Positions 27,145-35,763 of a DNA stretch of 64,000 nt are shown in pieces (positions within the stretch are counted from its first letter, which is position 1; each line of letters starts with the position of its first letter). Location of the stretch: NCBI RefSeq assembly GCF_005233835.1, contig NZ_SZQA01000034.1:35266-99265 (forward strand), read 5' to 3'. A program made the position numbers and the translations under genes. This stretch comes from Herbidospora galbida (lineage in GTDB: Bacteria; Actinomycetota; Actinomycetes; Streptosporangiales; Streptosporangiaceae). Under the pieces are notes generated by a model. That model had not been told where the DNA came from, searched no databases, and worked only from the letters and a program-made list of their open reading frames with translations.

Positions 27145-27880
27145 ACCGCTGTCCCAGGAGACGATCTCCCGGGAGATCGCCGAGCTGGCCGCGAGGTCAG
27201 ACGGGGCCGACCACCCCGCGCGCGACTACCCGCCCTACCGCTCCAGCGGCCTGCGGCACCCGCACCGGCCGCTCGTCGCCCCGCCCGAGGCCTACGCCGA
27301 GCTGCGCGGGCCCGTCTTCGGGGCGAGCGACGTCACCCCGCTCGACGCCGACCTCACCCGGCAGCACGCCGGGGAGCCGCTCGGGGAGCGCATCACCGTC
27401 ACCGGCCGGGTCACCGACCGCGACGGCCGCCCGGTGCGCGGGCAGCTGGTGGAGGTCTGGCAGGCCAACGCCTCCGGCCGCTACCCGCACCAGCGCGACC
27501 AGCACCCCGCGCCGCTCGACCCCAACTTCACCGGCACCGGCCGCTGCCTGACCGACGCCGACGGCCGCTACGCCTTCACCACGATCAAGCCCGGCGCCTA
27601 CCCGTGGAAGAACCACGTCAACGCGTGGCGGCCGGCCCACATCCACTTCTCGGTCTTCGGCACCGCCTTCGCCCAGCGCCTGGTCACCCAGATGTACTTC
27701 CCGGGCGACCCGCTGTTCCCGTACGACCCGATCCTCCAGTCGGTGACCGACGACAAGGCCCGCGAGCGGCTCGTCGCGGCCTACGACCACGAGCTCTCCC
27801 AGCCGGAGTGGAGCCTGGGGTACAGATGGGACATCGTCCTCGACGGCCCGTCGGCGACCTGGATGGAGGAAGGCCGATGA
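27137..27880 (+). CDS. pcaH: Protocatechuate 3,4-dioxygenase beta subunit
   Basis: 247 residues. The enzyme opens the ring of protocatechuate with oxygen to give 3-carboxy-cis,cis-muconate. All four non-haem Fe(III) ligands are visible: Y116 (ASGRYPHQ), Y155 (KPGAYPWKN), H168 and H170 (RPAHIHFSVFG). VWQANASGRY and LTDADGRYAFTTIKPG are family hallmarks. The ATG overlaps pcaJ and the gene overlaps pcaG by ATGA. Confidence 0.96.
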   Translation: MPEPLSQETISREIAELAARSDGADHPARDYPPYRSSGLRHPHRPLVAPPEAYAELRGPVFGASDVTPLDADLTRQHAGEPLGERITVTGRVTDRDGRPVRGQLVEVWQANASGRYPHQRDQHPAPLDPNFTGTGRCLTDADGRYAFTTIKPGAYPWKNHVNAWRPAHIHFSVFGTAFAQRLVTQMYFPGDPLFPYDPILQSVTDDKARERLVAAYDHELSQPEWSLGYRWDIVLDGPSATWMEEGR

Positions 27881-28422
27881 GACCCACCCCTTCGCAGACC
27901 GTGGGCCCCTTCTACGGCTACGCTCTGCCCTTCCGCGGCGGCGGCGACCTGGTCCCCTCGGGCCATCCGGGGGCGATCTCCGTCCACGGGTACGTCTACG
28001 ACGGCGCGGGCGACCCGATCCCCGACGCGCTGCTGGAGTTCTGGCAGGCCGACGCCGCCGGGAACCTCGACGGCAAGCCGGGCTCGATGCGCCGCGACGA
28101 GGTCGACGGCTCGTTCGCCGGCCGCGACGGGGTGACCTTCACCGGGTTCGCCCGCGTGGCCACCGACCTCGACGGACACTGGACGCTGCGCACGGTCCGG
28201 CCCGGCGGGGCGCCCTACATCGCGGTGTGCGTGTTCGCCCGGGGCCTGCTGCACCACCTGTACACCCGCCTCTACCTCGACGACGGCGACGACGCCCTGC
28301 TGGCCTCGCTCCCCGCCGACCGGCGCGCGACCCTGGTCGCCGCTCCCGAGCGGGACGGGGTGTACCGCTTCGACATCCGCCTCCAGGGCGAGGGCGAGAC
28401 GGTCTTCCTCGACCTGGGCTGA
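27877..28422 (+). CDS. pcaG: Protocatechuate 3,4-dioxygenase alpha subunit
   Basis: 181 residues. TPSQTVGPFYGYAL is the conserved N-terminus of the alpha subunit and LLEFWQADAAGNLDG corresponds to the beta-strand region of the partner. The iron ligands are replaced, as expected for the non-catalytic alpha chain. YIAVCVFARGLLHHLYTRLY fits the family's core. It pairs with PcaH in (alpha-beta) heterodimers. Confidence 0.95.
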   Translation: MRPTPSQTVGPFYGYALPFRGGGDLVPSGHPGAISVHGYVYDGAGDPIPDALLEFWQADAAGNLDGKPGSMRRDEVDGSFAGRDGVTFTGFARVATDLDGHWTLRTVRPGGAPYIAVCVFARGLLHHLYTRLYLDDGDDALLASLPADRRATLVAAPERDGVYRFDIRLQGEGETVFLDLG

Positions 28423-28436
28423 ACCCGGAGGCTCTC

Positions 28437-29702
28437 GTGATCACCGGTGACGGGCTCCTCGGCCCGGCCTGGTCCGGCACCCCGGCCGACGGGGCGACCG
28501 CCGACCCGGCCGTCCTCCGCGCCCTGCTCGACGCGGAGGCGGCACTGGCCCGCGCCCAGAACCGCCCCGACCTGGCCGACGCCATCGCGTCGGCGGAGGT
28601 CGGAGACCTCGGGCACGGCGGCGGGAATCCCGTGATCCCGCTGGTCAAGGCGCTGCCCGAAGGCGCCCACGACGGCGCGACCAGCCAGGACGTCCTGGAC
28701 ACCGCGCTGATGCTGGTCGCGGCGCGGGCCCGGCGGCTGGTCCTGCTCGACCTCGCCTCGGCCGCCGGGGCGCTGGCGGAGCTGGCGCGGGAGTACCGGG
28801 ACACCCCGATGCCCGGCCGCACCCTCACCCAGCACGCCGTGCCGACGACGTTCGGCCTCAAGGCGGCCGGGTGGCGGTCGCTGGTGCTCGACGCCTACGA
28901 GCGGCTCGGCGCGGTGACCCTGCCCGCGCAGCTCGGCGGCGCCGGGGGCACCCTGGCCACGCTCTCGGTCCCGCTCATGGAGCGGTTCGCCCGGGAGGTC
29001 GGGCTGGCGGCGCCGCTCCTGCCCTGGCACGTGCTGCGCACCCCGGTCGCCGACCTCGCCGGGGCGCTGGCGTTCTGCTGCGGGGCGCTCGGCAAGATCG
29101 CGGCCGACGTCCTGGTGCTGTCGCGTACGGAGATCGGCGAGGTCACCGAGGGATCGGGCGGCGGCTCGTCGGCGATGCCGCACAAGAGCAACCCCGTTCA
29201 CGCCACCCTGATCGCCGCCTGCGCCCGCCAGGCTCCGTCCCTGGCCGCGATCCTCTACGGCGCGATGGCCGCCGAGGACGAACGCCCGGCCGGCGCCTGG
29301 CACGCCGAATGGGAACCGTTGCGGACCCTGCTGCGCCTGGCCGGGGGAGCGGCGTGGCACGCCGCCGCGCTGACGGGGGGCCTGCGGGTCCATCCGGCCC
29401 GGATGCGGGAGAACCTGTCGCTGACCGGCGGCCTGATCGTCGCCGAACGCGTCATGGGCGAGCTGTCACGGCAGCTCGGCAAGAAGGCGGCCCGGGAACT
29501 CCTCGAAACCGCCTCCCGCGACGCGGCCCGCCTCCGGATGCCCCTGCGCCAGGCCGTGGAGACCGCCCTCGCGAACACCGAGACATCCGTCGACGCCGGG
29601 CTTTTCGATCCCACCGGCTATTCCGGTGCCGCAGGGGAACTCGTCGATCGAGCTCTCGACCGTCCCCTCAAGGAGATCGCCGATGTTGAACTTCCGCGTT
29701 GA
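28437..29702 (+). CDS. pcaB: 3-carboxy-cis,cis-muconate cycloisomerase
   Basis: 421 residues from a GTG at 28437 with CCGGAGG upstream. It cyclises 3-carboxymuconate to 4-carboxymuconolactone. It belongs to the fumarase/aspartase superfamily; the signature GGSSAMPHKSNPVHA is at about residues 241-255, and GATSQDVLDTALML is the second conserved block. The C-terminal region (about 350-421) is helical as in the family. Its last 20 bases overlap the next gene. Confidence 0.95.
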   Translation: MITGDGLLGPAWSGTPADGATADPAVLRALLDAEAALARAQNRPDLADAIASAEVGDLGHGGGNPVIPLVKALPEGAHDGATSQDVLDTALMLVAARARRLVLLDLASAAGALAELAREYRDTPMPGRTLTQHAVPTTFGLKAAGWRSLVLDAYERLGAVTLPAQLGGAGGTLATLSVPLMERFAREVGLAAPLLPWHVLRTPVADLAGALAFCCGALGKIAADVLVLSRTEIGEVTEGSGGGSSAMPHKSNPVHATLIAACARQAPSLAAILYGAMAAEDERPAGAWHAEWEPLRTLLRLAGGAAWHAAALTGGLRVHPARMRENLSLTGGLIVAERVMGELSRQLGKKAARELLETASRDAARLRMPLRQAVETALANTETSVDAGLFDPTGYSGAAGELVDRALDRPLKEIADVELPR

Positions 29703-30783
29703 CGGGCCCGCGCACGCGCCCGCGCTGATCCTCGGCCCGTCACTGGGCACCTCGCTCCGGGTCTGGGACGCCCAGGCCGCCGCCCTGTCGCGGCACTTCA
29801 AAATCATCCGGTACGACCTCCCCGGCCACGGCGCGTCCCCGGTCGTCCAGGGAGCGACCTCGATGGAGTCGCTGGCCGCGCTCGTGATCGGCGTCGCCGA
29901 CGCGGCGGGGGCGGACGCCTTCCACTACGCCGGGATCTCCCTGGGCGGCGCGATCGGCGCGTGGCTGGCGCTGCGCCACCCCGACCGGGTGCTGTCCCTG
30001 ACGATGGTCTGCTCGGCCGCCAAGTTCGGCACCGAGGAGAGCTGGCACGAGCGCTCCGCCCTGGTGCGCGGCGAGGGCACCCGCGCCCTCGCCGACCTGG
30101 CGTGGGGCCGCTGGTTCACCCCGGACGCCGACAAGGACGCCGCCCAGGCCATGATCGACGACCTGCTGGCCGCCGAAGACGAGGGCTACGCCGAGTGCTG
30201 CGAGGCCCTGTCGGGCTACGACATCCGCGCCGAGCTCCCGGCCGTCACCGCCCCGACCCTCGTCATCGCCGGCCGCGACGACCCCGCCGTCCCCCCGGCC
30301 GTGGCGCGGGAACTGGCCGACGGCATCCCGGGCGCGACCCTCCACGAGCTCCCCGGCGCCGCCCACCTGGCCCCGGTGGAGCGGCCCGACGCCGTCCTGG
30401 CGGCGATGCGCGCCCACCTGCCCCAGGCCGACGGGATGACGGTCCGCCGGGCGGTGCTGGGCGACGAGCACGTCGACCGGGCGGTCGCGAACACCACCGG
30501 CTTCACCGCCGACTTCCAGGACCTCATCACCCGGTACGCCTGGGGCGAGATCTGGACCCGCCCGGGTCTCGACCGCAGGACCCGCAGCTGCGTCACGCTC
30601 ACCGCACTGGTCGCGGGCGGCCACCTCGACGAGCTGGCCATGCACGTCAGAGCCGCGATCCGCAACGGTCTCACGCCAGACGAGATCAAGGAAGTCCTCC
30701 TCCAGACCGCGATCTACTGCGGCGTCCCGGCCGCCAACGCCGCCTTCGCCGTCGCCCAACGCACGCTAGGGAGCCTGGAATGA
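29683..30783 (+). CDS. pcaL: Fused 3-oxoadipate enol-lactonase / 4-carboxymuconolactone decarboxylase
   Basis: 366 residues carrying two enzymes. Residues 1-250 are an alpha/beta hydrolase (PcaD): nucleophile in YAGISLGGAIG, acid in IAGRDDPAVP, histidine in GAAHLAPVE. Residues 255-366 are a carboxymuconolactone decarboxylase domain (PcaC): YAWGEIWTRPGLDRRTRS, TLTALVAGGHLDELAMHV and VLLQTAIYCGVPAANAAF. The fusion, known as PcaL in actinomycetes, catalyses decarboxylation of 4-carboxymuconolactone and hydrolysis of the enol-lactone to 3-oxoadipate. It overlaps pcaB and pobA. Confidence 0.95.
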   Translation: MLNFRVDGPAHAPALILGPSLGTSLRVWDAQAAALSRHFKIIRYDLPGHGASPVVQGATSMESLAALVIGVADAAGADAFHYAGISLGGAIGAWLALRHPDRVLSLTMVCSAAKFGTEESWHERSALVRGEGTRALADLAWGRWFTPDADKDAAQAMIDDLLAAEDEGYAECCEALSGYDIRAELPAVTAPTLVIAGRDDPAVPPAVARELADGIPGATLHELPGAAHLAPVERPDAVLAAMRAHLPQADGMTVRRAVLGDEHVDRAVANTTGFTADFQDLITRYAWGEIWTRPGLDRRTRSCVTLTALVAGGHLDELAMHVRAAIRNGLTPDEIKEVLLQTAIYCGVPAANAAFAVAQRTLGSLE

Positions 30784-31931
30784 CCCACACCACGGTCGCG
30801 ATCATCGGCGGCGGCCCGGCGGGCCTGCTGCTGGCCCGGATGCTGCACAACGCCGGGATCGACTCCGTCGTGCTGGAGAGCCGCGACCGCGCCTACGTCG
30901 AGCAGCGCCAGCGCGCCGGCATGCTCGAACAGGGCACGGTCGACGCGCTGCGCGAGTGCGGCGCCGCCGCGCGCATGGAGCGCGAGGGGCTCCCGCACAA
31001 CGGCATCGAGCTGCGGTTCGACCGGCGGGCCCACCGCCTCGACTTCCCTGCCCTGACCGGCGGCAGCTCCGTCATGATCTACGCCCAGACCGAGATCGTG
31101 AAGGACCTGGTCGCCCTCCAGCTCGACGAGGGCGGCCCGCTTTTGTTCGAGGCCCAGGCGACCGGCCTCGGCGACGGCTACGTCACCTACCGCCACGAAG
31201 GCCAGGAGAAGACCCTGACCTGCGACGTCATCGTGGGCGCCGACGGCTTCCACGGCATCTCGCGGGCCGCCGTGCCGTCGGGCCGGGTTTACGAGGCCGA
31301 CTACCCCTACTCGTGGCTCGGCGTGCTGGCCGACGTCGCCCCCTCGACCGACGAGCTCATCTACGCCCACTCGCCGCGCGGCTTCGCGCTGCACAGCATG
31401 CGCTCCCCGACGGTCAGCCGCCTCTACCTGCAGGTTCCCAACGACACCGACCCCGCGGACTGGGATGACGAGCAGATCTGGGACGAGCTCGACCTGCGGT
31501 TCGCGATCGACGGCGACTGGAAGCTCGCCCGGGGCCCGATCACGGCCAAGGCCGTCACCCCGATGCGCAGCTTCGTCACCGAGCCGATGCGCCACGGCCG
31601 TCTGTTCCTGGCCGGCGACGCCGCCCACATCGTGCCGCCGACGGGCGCCAAGGGCCTCAACCTTGCCGTCGCCGACGTGGTGGTGCTCGCGCGGGCGCTG
31701 GAGCACTGGCGGCGTACCGGCAAGGACGACCTGCTCGACGACTACGGCGACATCTGCCTGCGGCGGGTCTGGCGGGCCGAGCACTTCTCCTGGTTCATGA
31801 CCACGATGCTGCACCTGGCGCCCGGCCAGTCCGACTACGAGACCCGGCTCCAGCTGGCCCAGCTCCACCGCATCGCGACCTCCGAGGCCGCGGCGGCGGA
31901 GCTGGCGCTCAACTACACCGGGACGGTGTGA
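30780..31931 (+). CDS. pobA: 4-hydroxybenzoate 3-monooxygenase
   Basis: 383 residues, start overlapping the pcaL stop (ATGA). It hydroxylates 4-hydroxybenzoate to protocatechuate, feeding the pca genes. VAIIGGGPAGLLLARMLH is the FAD Rossmann motif, CDVIVGADGFHGISR the DG motif and GRLFLAGDAAHIVPPTGAKG the GD motif. In the helix that selects the coenzyme, the P. fluorescens R33 and Q34 correspond to S34 and R35 here (LESRDRAYVEQRQRAG), while the tyrosine and the arginines equivalent to 42 and 44 are kept. Coenzyme preference may therefore differ from the strict NADPH use of the Pseudomonas enzyme. Last gene of the operon. Confidence 0.95.
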   Translation: MTHTTVAIIGGGPAGLLLARMLHNAGIDSVVLESRDRAYVEQRQRAGMLEQGTVDALRECGAAARMEREGLPHNGIELRFDRRAHRLDFPALTGGSSVMIYAQTEIVKDLVALQLDEGGPLLFEAQATGLGDGYVTYRHEGQEKTLTCDVIVGADGFHGISRAAVPSGRVYEADYPYSWLGVLADVAPSTDELIYAHSPRGFALHSMRSPTVSRLYLQVPNDTDPADWDDEQIWDELDLRFAIDGDWKLARGPITAKAVTPMRSFVTEPMRHGRLFLAGDAAHIVPPTGAKGLNLAVADVVVLARALEHWRRTGKDDLLDDYGDICLRRVWRAEHFSWFMTTMLHLAPGQSDYETRLQLAQLHRIATSEAAAAELALNYTGTV

Positions 31932-31958
31932 GAAATACGCCCGATATACGGCCCCTCA

Positions 31959-32723
31959 CTACGGTAGGAACGCGCAGAGCAGCCGGTCGTCGCCCTCCTG
32001 CCACAGCGTGCCGATCTCGGCGAAGCCCGCCTTGGTCAGCGCGGTCACGTGGGTCTCCAGGTGCAGCGACTCCGAGCCGTGGTGCGCGGCCATCTCGCGG
32101 CGCTTCTCTCGGTCGGCGTGGAGGGCGGTGAGCACGGGGTCCCGCTCCACCGCCGCCCACCAGTCGGCCCAGTTCTCCGGGCGTCCCCCGGGAAACCGCC
32201 GGTCGGTGGCACGGCCGGCCAGGGCTCGCTCGAGTACGGCCAGGCGGGTGTGGGCAGGGGAGGCCATCTGGTCGCCGTTGAGGAACACCCCGCCTGGCCG
32301 CAGCACCGTGGCCAGCTCCCGGTAGAGGTCGGTCAGGGGCCCTTCCGGGAGCCAGTGGAGCGCGGTCGTGCTGACCGCGGCGTCAGCGAGGCGGGGCAGG
32401 CCCGCCGCCGCGCTCCACCCCCGGACGCGCAGGTCGGCGTCCACGAACCGGAGCCCGTCGTAGGCGGCCTGCCCGAGCCCGGTGAGCAGCGGGTCGGTGT
32501 CGAAGCCGATCACGGTCGCCTCCGGCAATCGCTCCTTCAGCCGGACGCCGAGCGACCCGGGCCCGCAGCCGAGGTCCAGGATGAGCGGGTCGGGCCGCCC
32601 GGCCGACTCCACGACCGCGTCGATCAGGACCGCGAAGCGCTCCTCGCGGGCGGGGTGGTAGCCCTCCTGCTGGACGTCCCATCGGTCGAGCCACTGCCGG
32701 GCGTGGTCACGGGTGAGTGTCAC
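31959..32723 (-). CDS. Class I SAM-dependent methyltransferase
   Basis: 254 residues. LILDLGCGPGSLGVRLKE is motif I, VIGFDTDP the acidic loop, FVDADLR and AVSTTALHWLPEGP later motifs of small-molecule methyltransferases similar to trans-aconitate methyltransferases. The substrate is unknown. It is convergent with the pob/pca operon and divergent from the CGNR gene; both starts share symmetric sequences. Confidence 0.85.
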   Translation of the reverse strand: MTLTRDHARQWLDRWDVQQEGYHPAREERFAVLIDAVVESAGRPDPLILDLGCGPGSLGVRLKERLPEATVIGFDTDPLLTGLGQAAYDGLRFVDADLRVRGWSAAAGLPRLADAAVSTTALHWLPEGPLTDLYRELATVLRPGGVFLNGDQMASPAHTRLAVLERALAGRATDRRFPGGRPENWADWWAAVERDPVLTALHADREKRREMAAHHGSESLHLETHVTALTKAGFAEIGTLWQEGDDRLLCAFLP

Positions 32724-32736
32724 GGTCTTCTCCCTT

Positions 32737-32766
32737 GTAACTGTCGTCTAGGCTTATGGCAGTTAC
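32737..32766. promoter_or_regulatory. Inverted repeat in the methyltransferase/CGNR divergent region
   Basis: GTAACTG (32737-32743) and CAGTTAC (32760-32766) are perfect inverted arms around a 16-bp spacer, and a third GTAACTG follows at 32783-32789. The right arm overlaps the first codons of the CGNR gene. This is a likely binding site for the CGNR protein or an unlinked regulator. Confidence 0.5.
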
Positions 32767-33337
32767 CGTAATCATGAAGGATGTAACTGGTCAAGTGAAC
32801 TTCAACAGTCACACCGATGCCGTTGTGGCCATGTTCGTGACCCTGGTGAACGTGCTGACCCCGGGGGAGCGGCGGGGGCGGCCCTATGCGGTGCCCTCCG
32901 GGCCGGAGCTCGCCGCCGAGGTGGCGGCGGCGCTGCGCGAGCGGGGCGAGATCGCCGAGGCCGACGTGGCCGAGCTGGCCGGCTACGCCGCCGACCTGCG
33001 CGCCGCCTTCTCCGGCGACCACGACCTCGCCTGCACCGTGATCAACCAGGTGCTCGACGCCACCGACGCCCGCCCCCACCTCAGCGGCCACGACGGCGAG
33101 CCCTGGCATCTCCACTTCCACGGCACCACCGGCACCTGGGCGGCCAACTGGGTCGCGTCCGGGGCCACCGCGCTCGCGATCGTGCTGGGCGGGGAGTTCC
33201 ATGACCGTCTGGGGGTCTGCACGGCCGACCGCTGCGACCGCGTCTTCGTGGACGTCTCCCGCAACGGCACCCGCCGCTTCTGCTCCACGGCGTGCCAAAA
33301 TCGTACGAAAACCGCTGCTTTCCGGGCCAGAGTGTGA
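32756..33337 (+). CDS. CGNR zinc-finger protein (ABATE-domain type)
   Basis: 193 residues; an ATG at 32774 (MKDVTGQVNFNSHTDAV) is an alternative start that would leave the operator arms untranslated. The N-terminal helical ligand-like domain is followed by a zinc finger (LGVCTADRCDRVFVDVSRNG, then RRFCSTACQNR), in which the CGNR consensus reads CQNR. These proteins are probable transcription regulators in actinomycetes, sensing stress ligands. It probably regulates itself and the divergent methyltransferase. Confidence 0.88.
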   Translation: MAVTVIMKDVTGQVNFNSHTDAVVAMFVTLVNVLTPGERRGRPYAVPSGPELAAEVAAALRERGEIAEADVAELAGYAADLRAAFSGDHDLACTVINQVLDATDARPHLSGHDGEPWHLHFHGTTGTWAANWVASGATALAIVLGGEFHDRLGVCTADRCDRVFVDVSRNGTRRFCSTACQNRTKTAAFRARV

Positions 33338-33397
33338 CTTTTCGTCATTCCGACGGGGTAACGACGACAGGAACGTTCCGTAAAGGGCGATACCGTC

Positions 33398-34348
33398 ATG
33401 GGCATGCGACTAGGTGTCCTCGACGTGGGTTCCAACACGGTGCATCTCCTCGTGATGGACGCGCACCGTGGGGCCCGCCCCCAGCCGGCGTTCTCCCACA
33501 AGGTCGACATGAGACTCGCCGAGCACATCGACGACCACCACCTCTCGGAGCAGGGCGCCGGCAAGCTCCGCGACTTCGTCGAGGAGGCGCTGCGCTTCGC
33601 CGAGGACAAGGGCTGTGAGGAGCTGGTGGCCTTCGCCACCTCCGCCGTCCGAGAGGCCCGCAACGGCGAGGAGGTGCTGGCCGAGATCAAGGGCCAGACC
33701 CAGGTCGACATCCAGGTGCTGTCGGGCGCGGAGGAGGCCCGGCTGACCTTCCTGGCCGTCCGGCGCTGGTACGGCTGGTCGTCCGGCCGCCTGCTGGTCC
33801 TGGACATCGGCGGAGGCTCCCTGGAGATCGCCTCCGGCATCGACGAGGCCCCCGACGCGGCCGTCTCGCTGCCCCTGGGGGCCGGGCGGCTGACCCGCGA
33901 CTGGTTCACCGAAGACCCGCCCACCCCCGAGGAGATCCGCGCCCTGCGCCGCCACATCCGGACCGAGATCGGCCGCCGGGTCGGCGAGGTGACCCGCTAC
34001 GGTCCCCCCGACCACGCCGTGGCGACCTCGAAGACCTTCAAGCAGCTGGCCAGGATGGCAGGGGCCGCGCCGTCGAGCGAGGGCCCCTACATCCGCCGCA
34101 ACCTGTCGCACGAGGCGGTCTCGACGTGGGCGGCGCGGATGGGCGAGATGTCCGCCGACCGCCGGGCCGCCCTGCCGGGGGTGTCGGCGGGCCGGGCCGG
34201 GCAGCTGCTGGCGGGCGCACTCGTGGCGGATGCGACGATGGACCTGTTCCAGGTGCCGGCGCTGGAGATCTGCCCCTGGGCACTGCGCGAGGGTGTGATC
34301 TTCCGGCGGCTGGACGTCCTGGGGGGTTCCGACCTCGCCCCTGAGTAA
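33398..34348 (+). CDS. Ppx/GppA-family phosphatase
   Basis: 316 residues from the ATG at 33398; a second ATG six bases later is equally good. [18 protein letters not shown] and [14 protein letters not shown] are the two phosphate-binding loops of the ASKHA fold shared by exopolyphosphatases and guanosine pentaphosphate phosphatases. The length fits short actinobacterial Ppx enzymes, which act on polyphosphate or pppGpp. Upstream, GGAACGTTCC (33370-33379) is a perfect 10-bp palindrome that may be regulatory. The interval to the next gene is 35 bp. Confidence 0.92.
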   Translation: MGMRLGVLDVGSNTVHLLVMDAHRGARPQPAFSHKVDMRLAEHIDDHHLSEQGAGKLRDFVEEALRFAEDKGCEELVAFATSAVREARNGEEVLAEIKGQTQVDIQVLSGAEEARLTFLAVRRWYGWSSGRLLVLDIGGGSLEIASGIDEAPDAAVSLPLGAGRLTRDWFTEDPPTPEEIRALRRHIRTEIGRRVGEVTRYGPPDHAVATSKTFKQLARMAGAAPSSEGPYIRRNLSHEAVSTWAARMGEMSADRRAALPGVSAGRAGQLLAGALVADATMDLFQVPALEICPWALREGVIFRRLDVLGGSDLAPE

Positions 34349-34383
34349 GGAATGAGAATGGTCATACCGGGCAAAACGGCCGC

Positions 34384-34692
34384 ATGATCGAGCTACTGGG
34401 TATCGCCGCCATGCTCGCATCGATCTTCGCGATGGCGATCGCGGCACTGTTGGTCATCTCCGTCCTGATGCTGGTGGGTCTGGCGCTGATGGCCCTGAGT
34501 ACGAAGCTGCCCGTCCGACGCGCTCATCGGGAAATATCCGGACACCACTTGGAACCGTCCGGAAACAGTAGGTTCTGGGGGAGCCGACCTGACAGGAGCC
34601 CCGGTGAGCGACCCCAAGATCGACACGACCGTCCCCCATTCGGCCCGGATGTGGAACTACTGGCTGGGCGGCAAAGACCACTACGAAGTTGA
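34384..34692 (+). CDS. Possible small membrane protein
   Basis: The first 40 residues are strongly hydrophobic (IAAMLASIFAMAIAALLVIS, then VLMLVGLALMAL), as in small membrane proteins. The last third overlaps the start of the next gene by 89 bases in another frame and reads as arginine-rich shadow. Either a real single-helix protein with an accidental C-terminus, or not a gene. Listed because it fills an otherwise empty 255-bp gap. Confidence 0.3.
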   Translation: MIELLGIAAMLASIFAMAIAALLVISVLMLVGLALMALSTKLPVRRAHREISGHHLEPSGNSRFWGSRPDRSPGERPQDRHDRPPFGPDVELLAGRQRPLRS

Positions 34693-35395
34693 CCGGGTGG
34701 CCGGCGACCAGTTCGCCGCCGCCTTCCCCGACATCGTGGCCATCGCCCGTCTCTCGCGCTATCTGCTGGCCCGCATCGTCCGCCACCTGAGCGTGGAGGC
34801 GGGGGTGACCCAGTTCCTCGATGTCGGCACGGGCCTGCCGACGGTCGACAACACCCACGACCTGGCCCAGCGGATCAACCCCTCGGCCCGGGTCGTGTAC
34901 GTCGACAACGACCCCCTCGTGCTGTCGCACGCCCGCGCGCTGCTGGTCGGCACGCGGGAGGGCGTGACCGACTACATGGACGCCGACCTGCGCGACCCCG
35001 CCCGCATCCTGGCCGGCGCGGCCAAGTCACTCGACTTCGACCGCCCGGTGGCCCTGATGCTGATGGGCATCCTGGGCTACGTCGGCGAGGCCGACGGACC
35101 CTACGAGATCGTCCGCACCCTGATGGAGCCGCTGCCCTCCGGCAGCTACCTGGCCGTCTGGGACGGCTCCAACGTGGTGACCGGCGAGGCCCTCGACAAG
35201 GCCCAGGACGACCTCAACGAGGGGCCGGGGGCGCCGTACACGCTGCGCGACCACGAGGAGTTCAGCCGCTTCTTCGAGGGGCTGGAACTGGTCGAGCCGG
35301 GGGTCGTGCCGATCACCCAGTGGCGGCCCGATCCCGACCCGTTCGGCCCGCCGTCGCCGGTCGACGCGCTGGTGGGCGTGGCCCGCAAGCCCTAG
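34604..35395 (+). CDS. S-adenosyl methyltransferase family protein (PF04672-like)
   Basis: 263 residues from a GTG. RMWNYWLGGKDHYEVDRVAG is the characteristic N-terminal segment of this actinomycete-specific family, FLDVGTGLPTVDNTHDLAQ the SAM-binding loop and VVYVDNDPLVLSHARALL the acidic loop. The family is very expanded in Streptomyces and relatives, and its substrates are unknown. It is common near XRE/DUF397 genes, and an XRE/DUF5753 gene lies 2 kb downstream. Confidence 0.92.
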   Translation: MSDPKIDTTVPHSARMWNYWLGGKDHYEVDRVAGDQFAAAFPDIVAIARLSRYLLARIVRHLSVEAGVTQFLDVGTGLPTVDNTHDLAQRINPSARVVYVDNDPLVLSHARALLVGTREGVTDYMDADLRDPARILAGAAKSLDFDRPVALMLMGILGYVGEADGPYEIVRTLMEPLPSGSYLAVWDGSNVVTGEALDKAQDDLNEGPGAPYTLRDHEEFSRFFEGLELVEPGVVPITQWRPDPDPFGPPSPVDALVGVARKP

Positions 35396-35763
35396 AGCCC
35401 TACTCCGGCCCGCCATCCGCGCTGAGATCCCGCATCTCGACTCGTAAGAGAAATGCCCCGCTGCCCATATGGCGAATTCCAGGGGTTGTCGCAACACGGT
35501 GATCGATCTCTGGCGTCGAGAAGCATAGCGAGACGCTCGGCCGGACTGCCCCAGCCGAGCGTCTTCGCGTTTGCACCATTCAGTGACCAAGGGTCTTATT
35601 CGCAGAACGGGTTATGTCTGCTTCGGGTGTGCCGGCCGGCGGTGGCGCCGCGGGATAAGTGCAACCTCTGTGGTGATCAGAGCCGTGCGCTGGCGCTTCT
35701 CCTGATCGGAATTGTCGTGATCGGTCGCTACCCTGTCGTCTCCGCTCATCAAGGGGGAAGAAT
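35396..35763. other. Intergenic region holding an IS30 scrap
   Basis: No intact gene. On the minus strand about 35497-35565 reads NAKTLGWGSPAERLAMLLDA, the end of an IS30-family transposase (annotated separately). The base composition is lower in GC than the surroundings, especially just before the DUF6461-like pseudogene. Confidence 0.6.
35497..35565 (-). pseudogene. C-terminal scrap of an IS30-family transposase
   Basis: NAKTLGWGSPAERLAMLLDA matches the conserved C-terminus of IS30 transposases (RPRKTLGWxTPAERL). Nothing upstream in frame continues the match. A related ending is present in the remnant at 36410-36735 in the same orientation. Confidence 0.65.

Noticed and set aside
29961..31468. 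Long plus-strand alternative frames over pcaL/pobA
   Set aside because: Arginine-proline-rich shadows of real genes in another frame.
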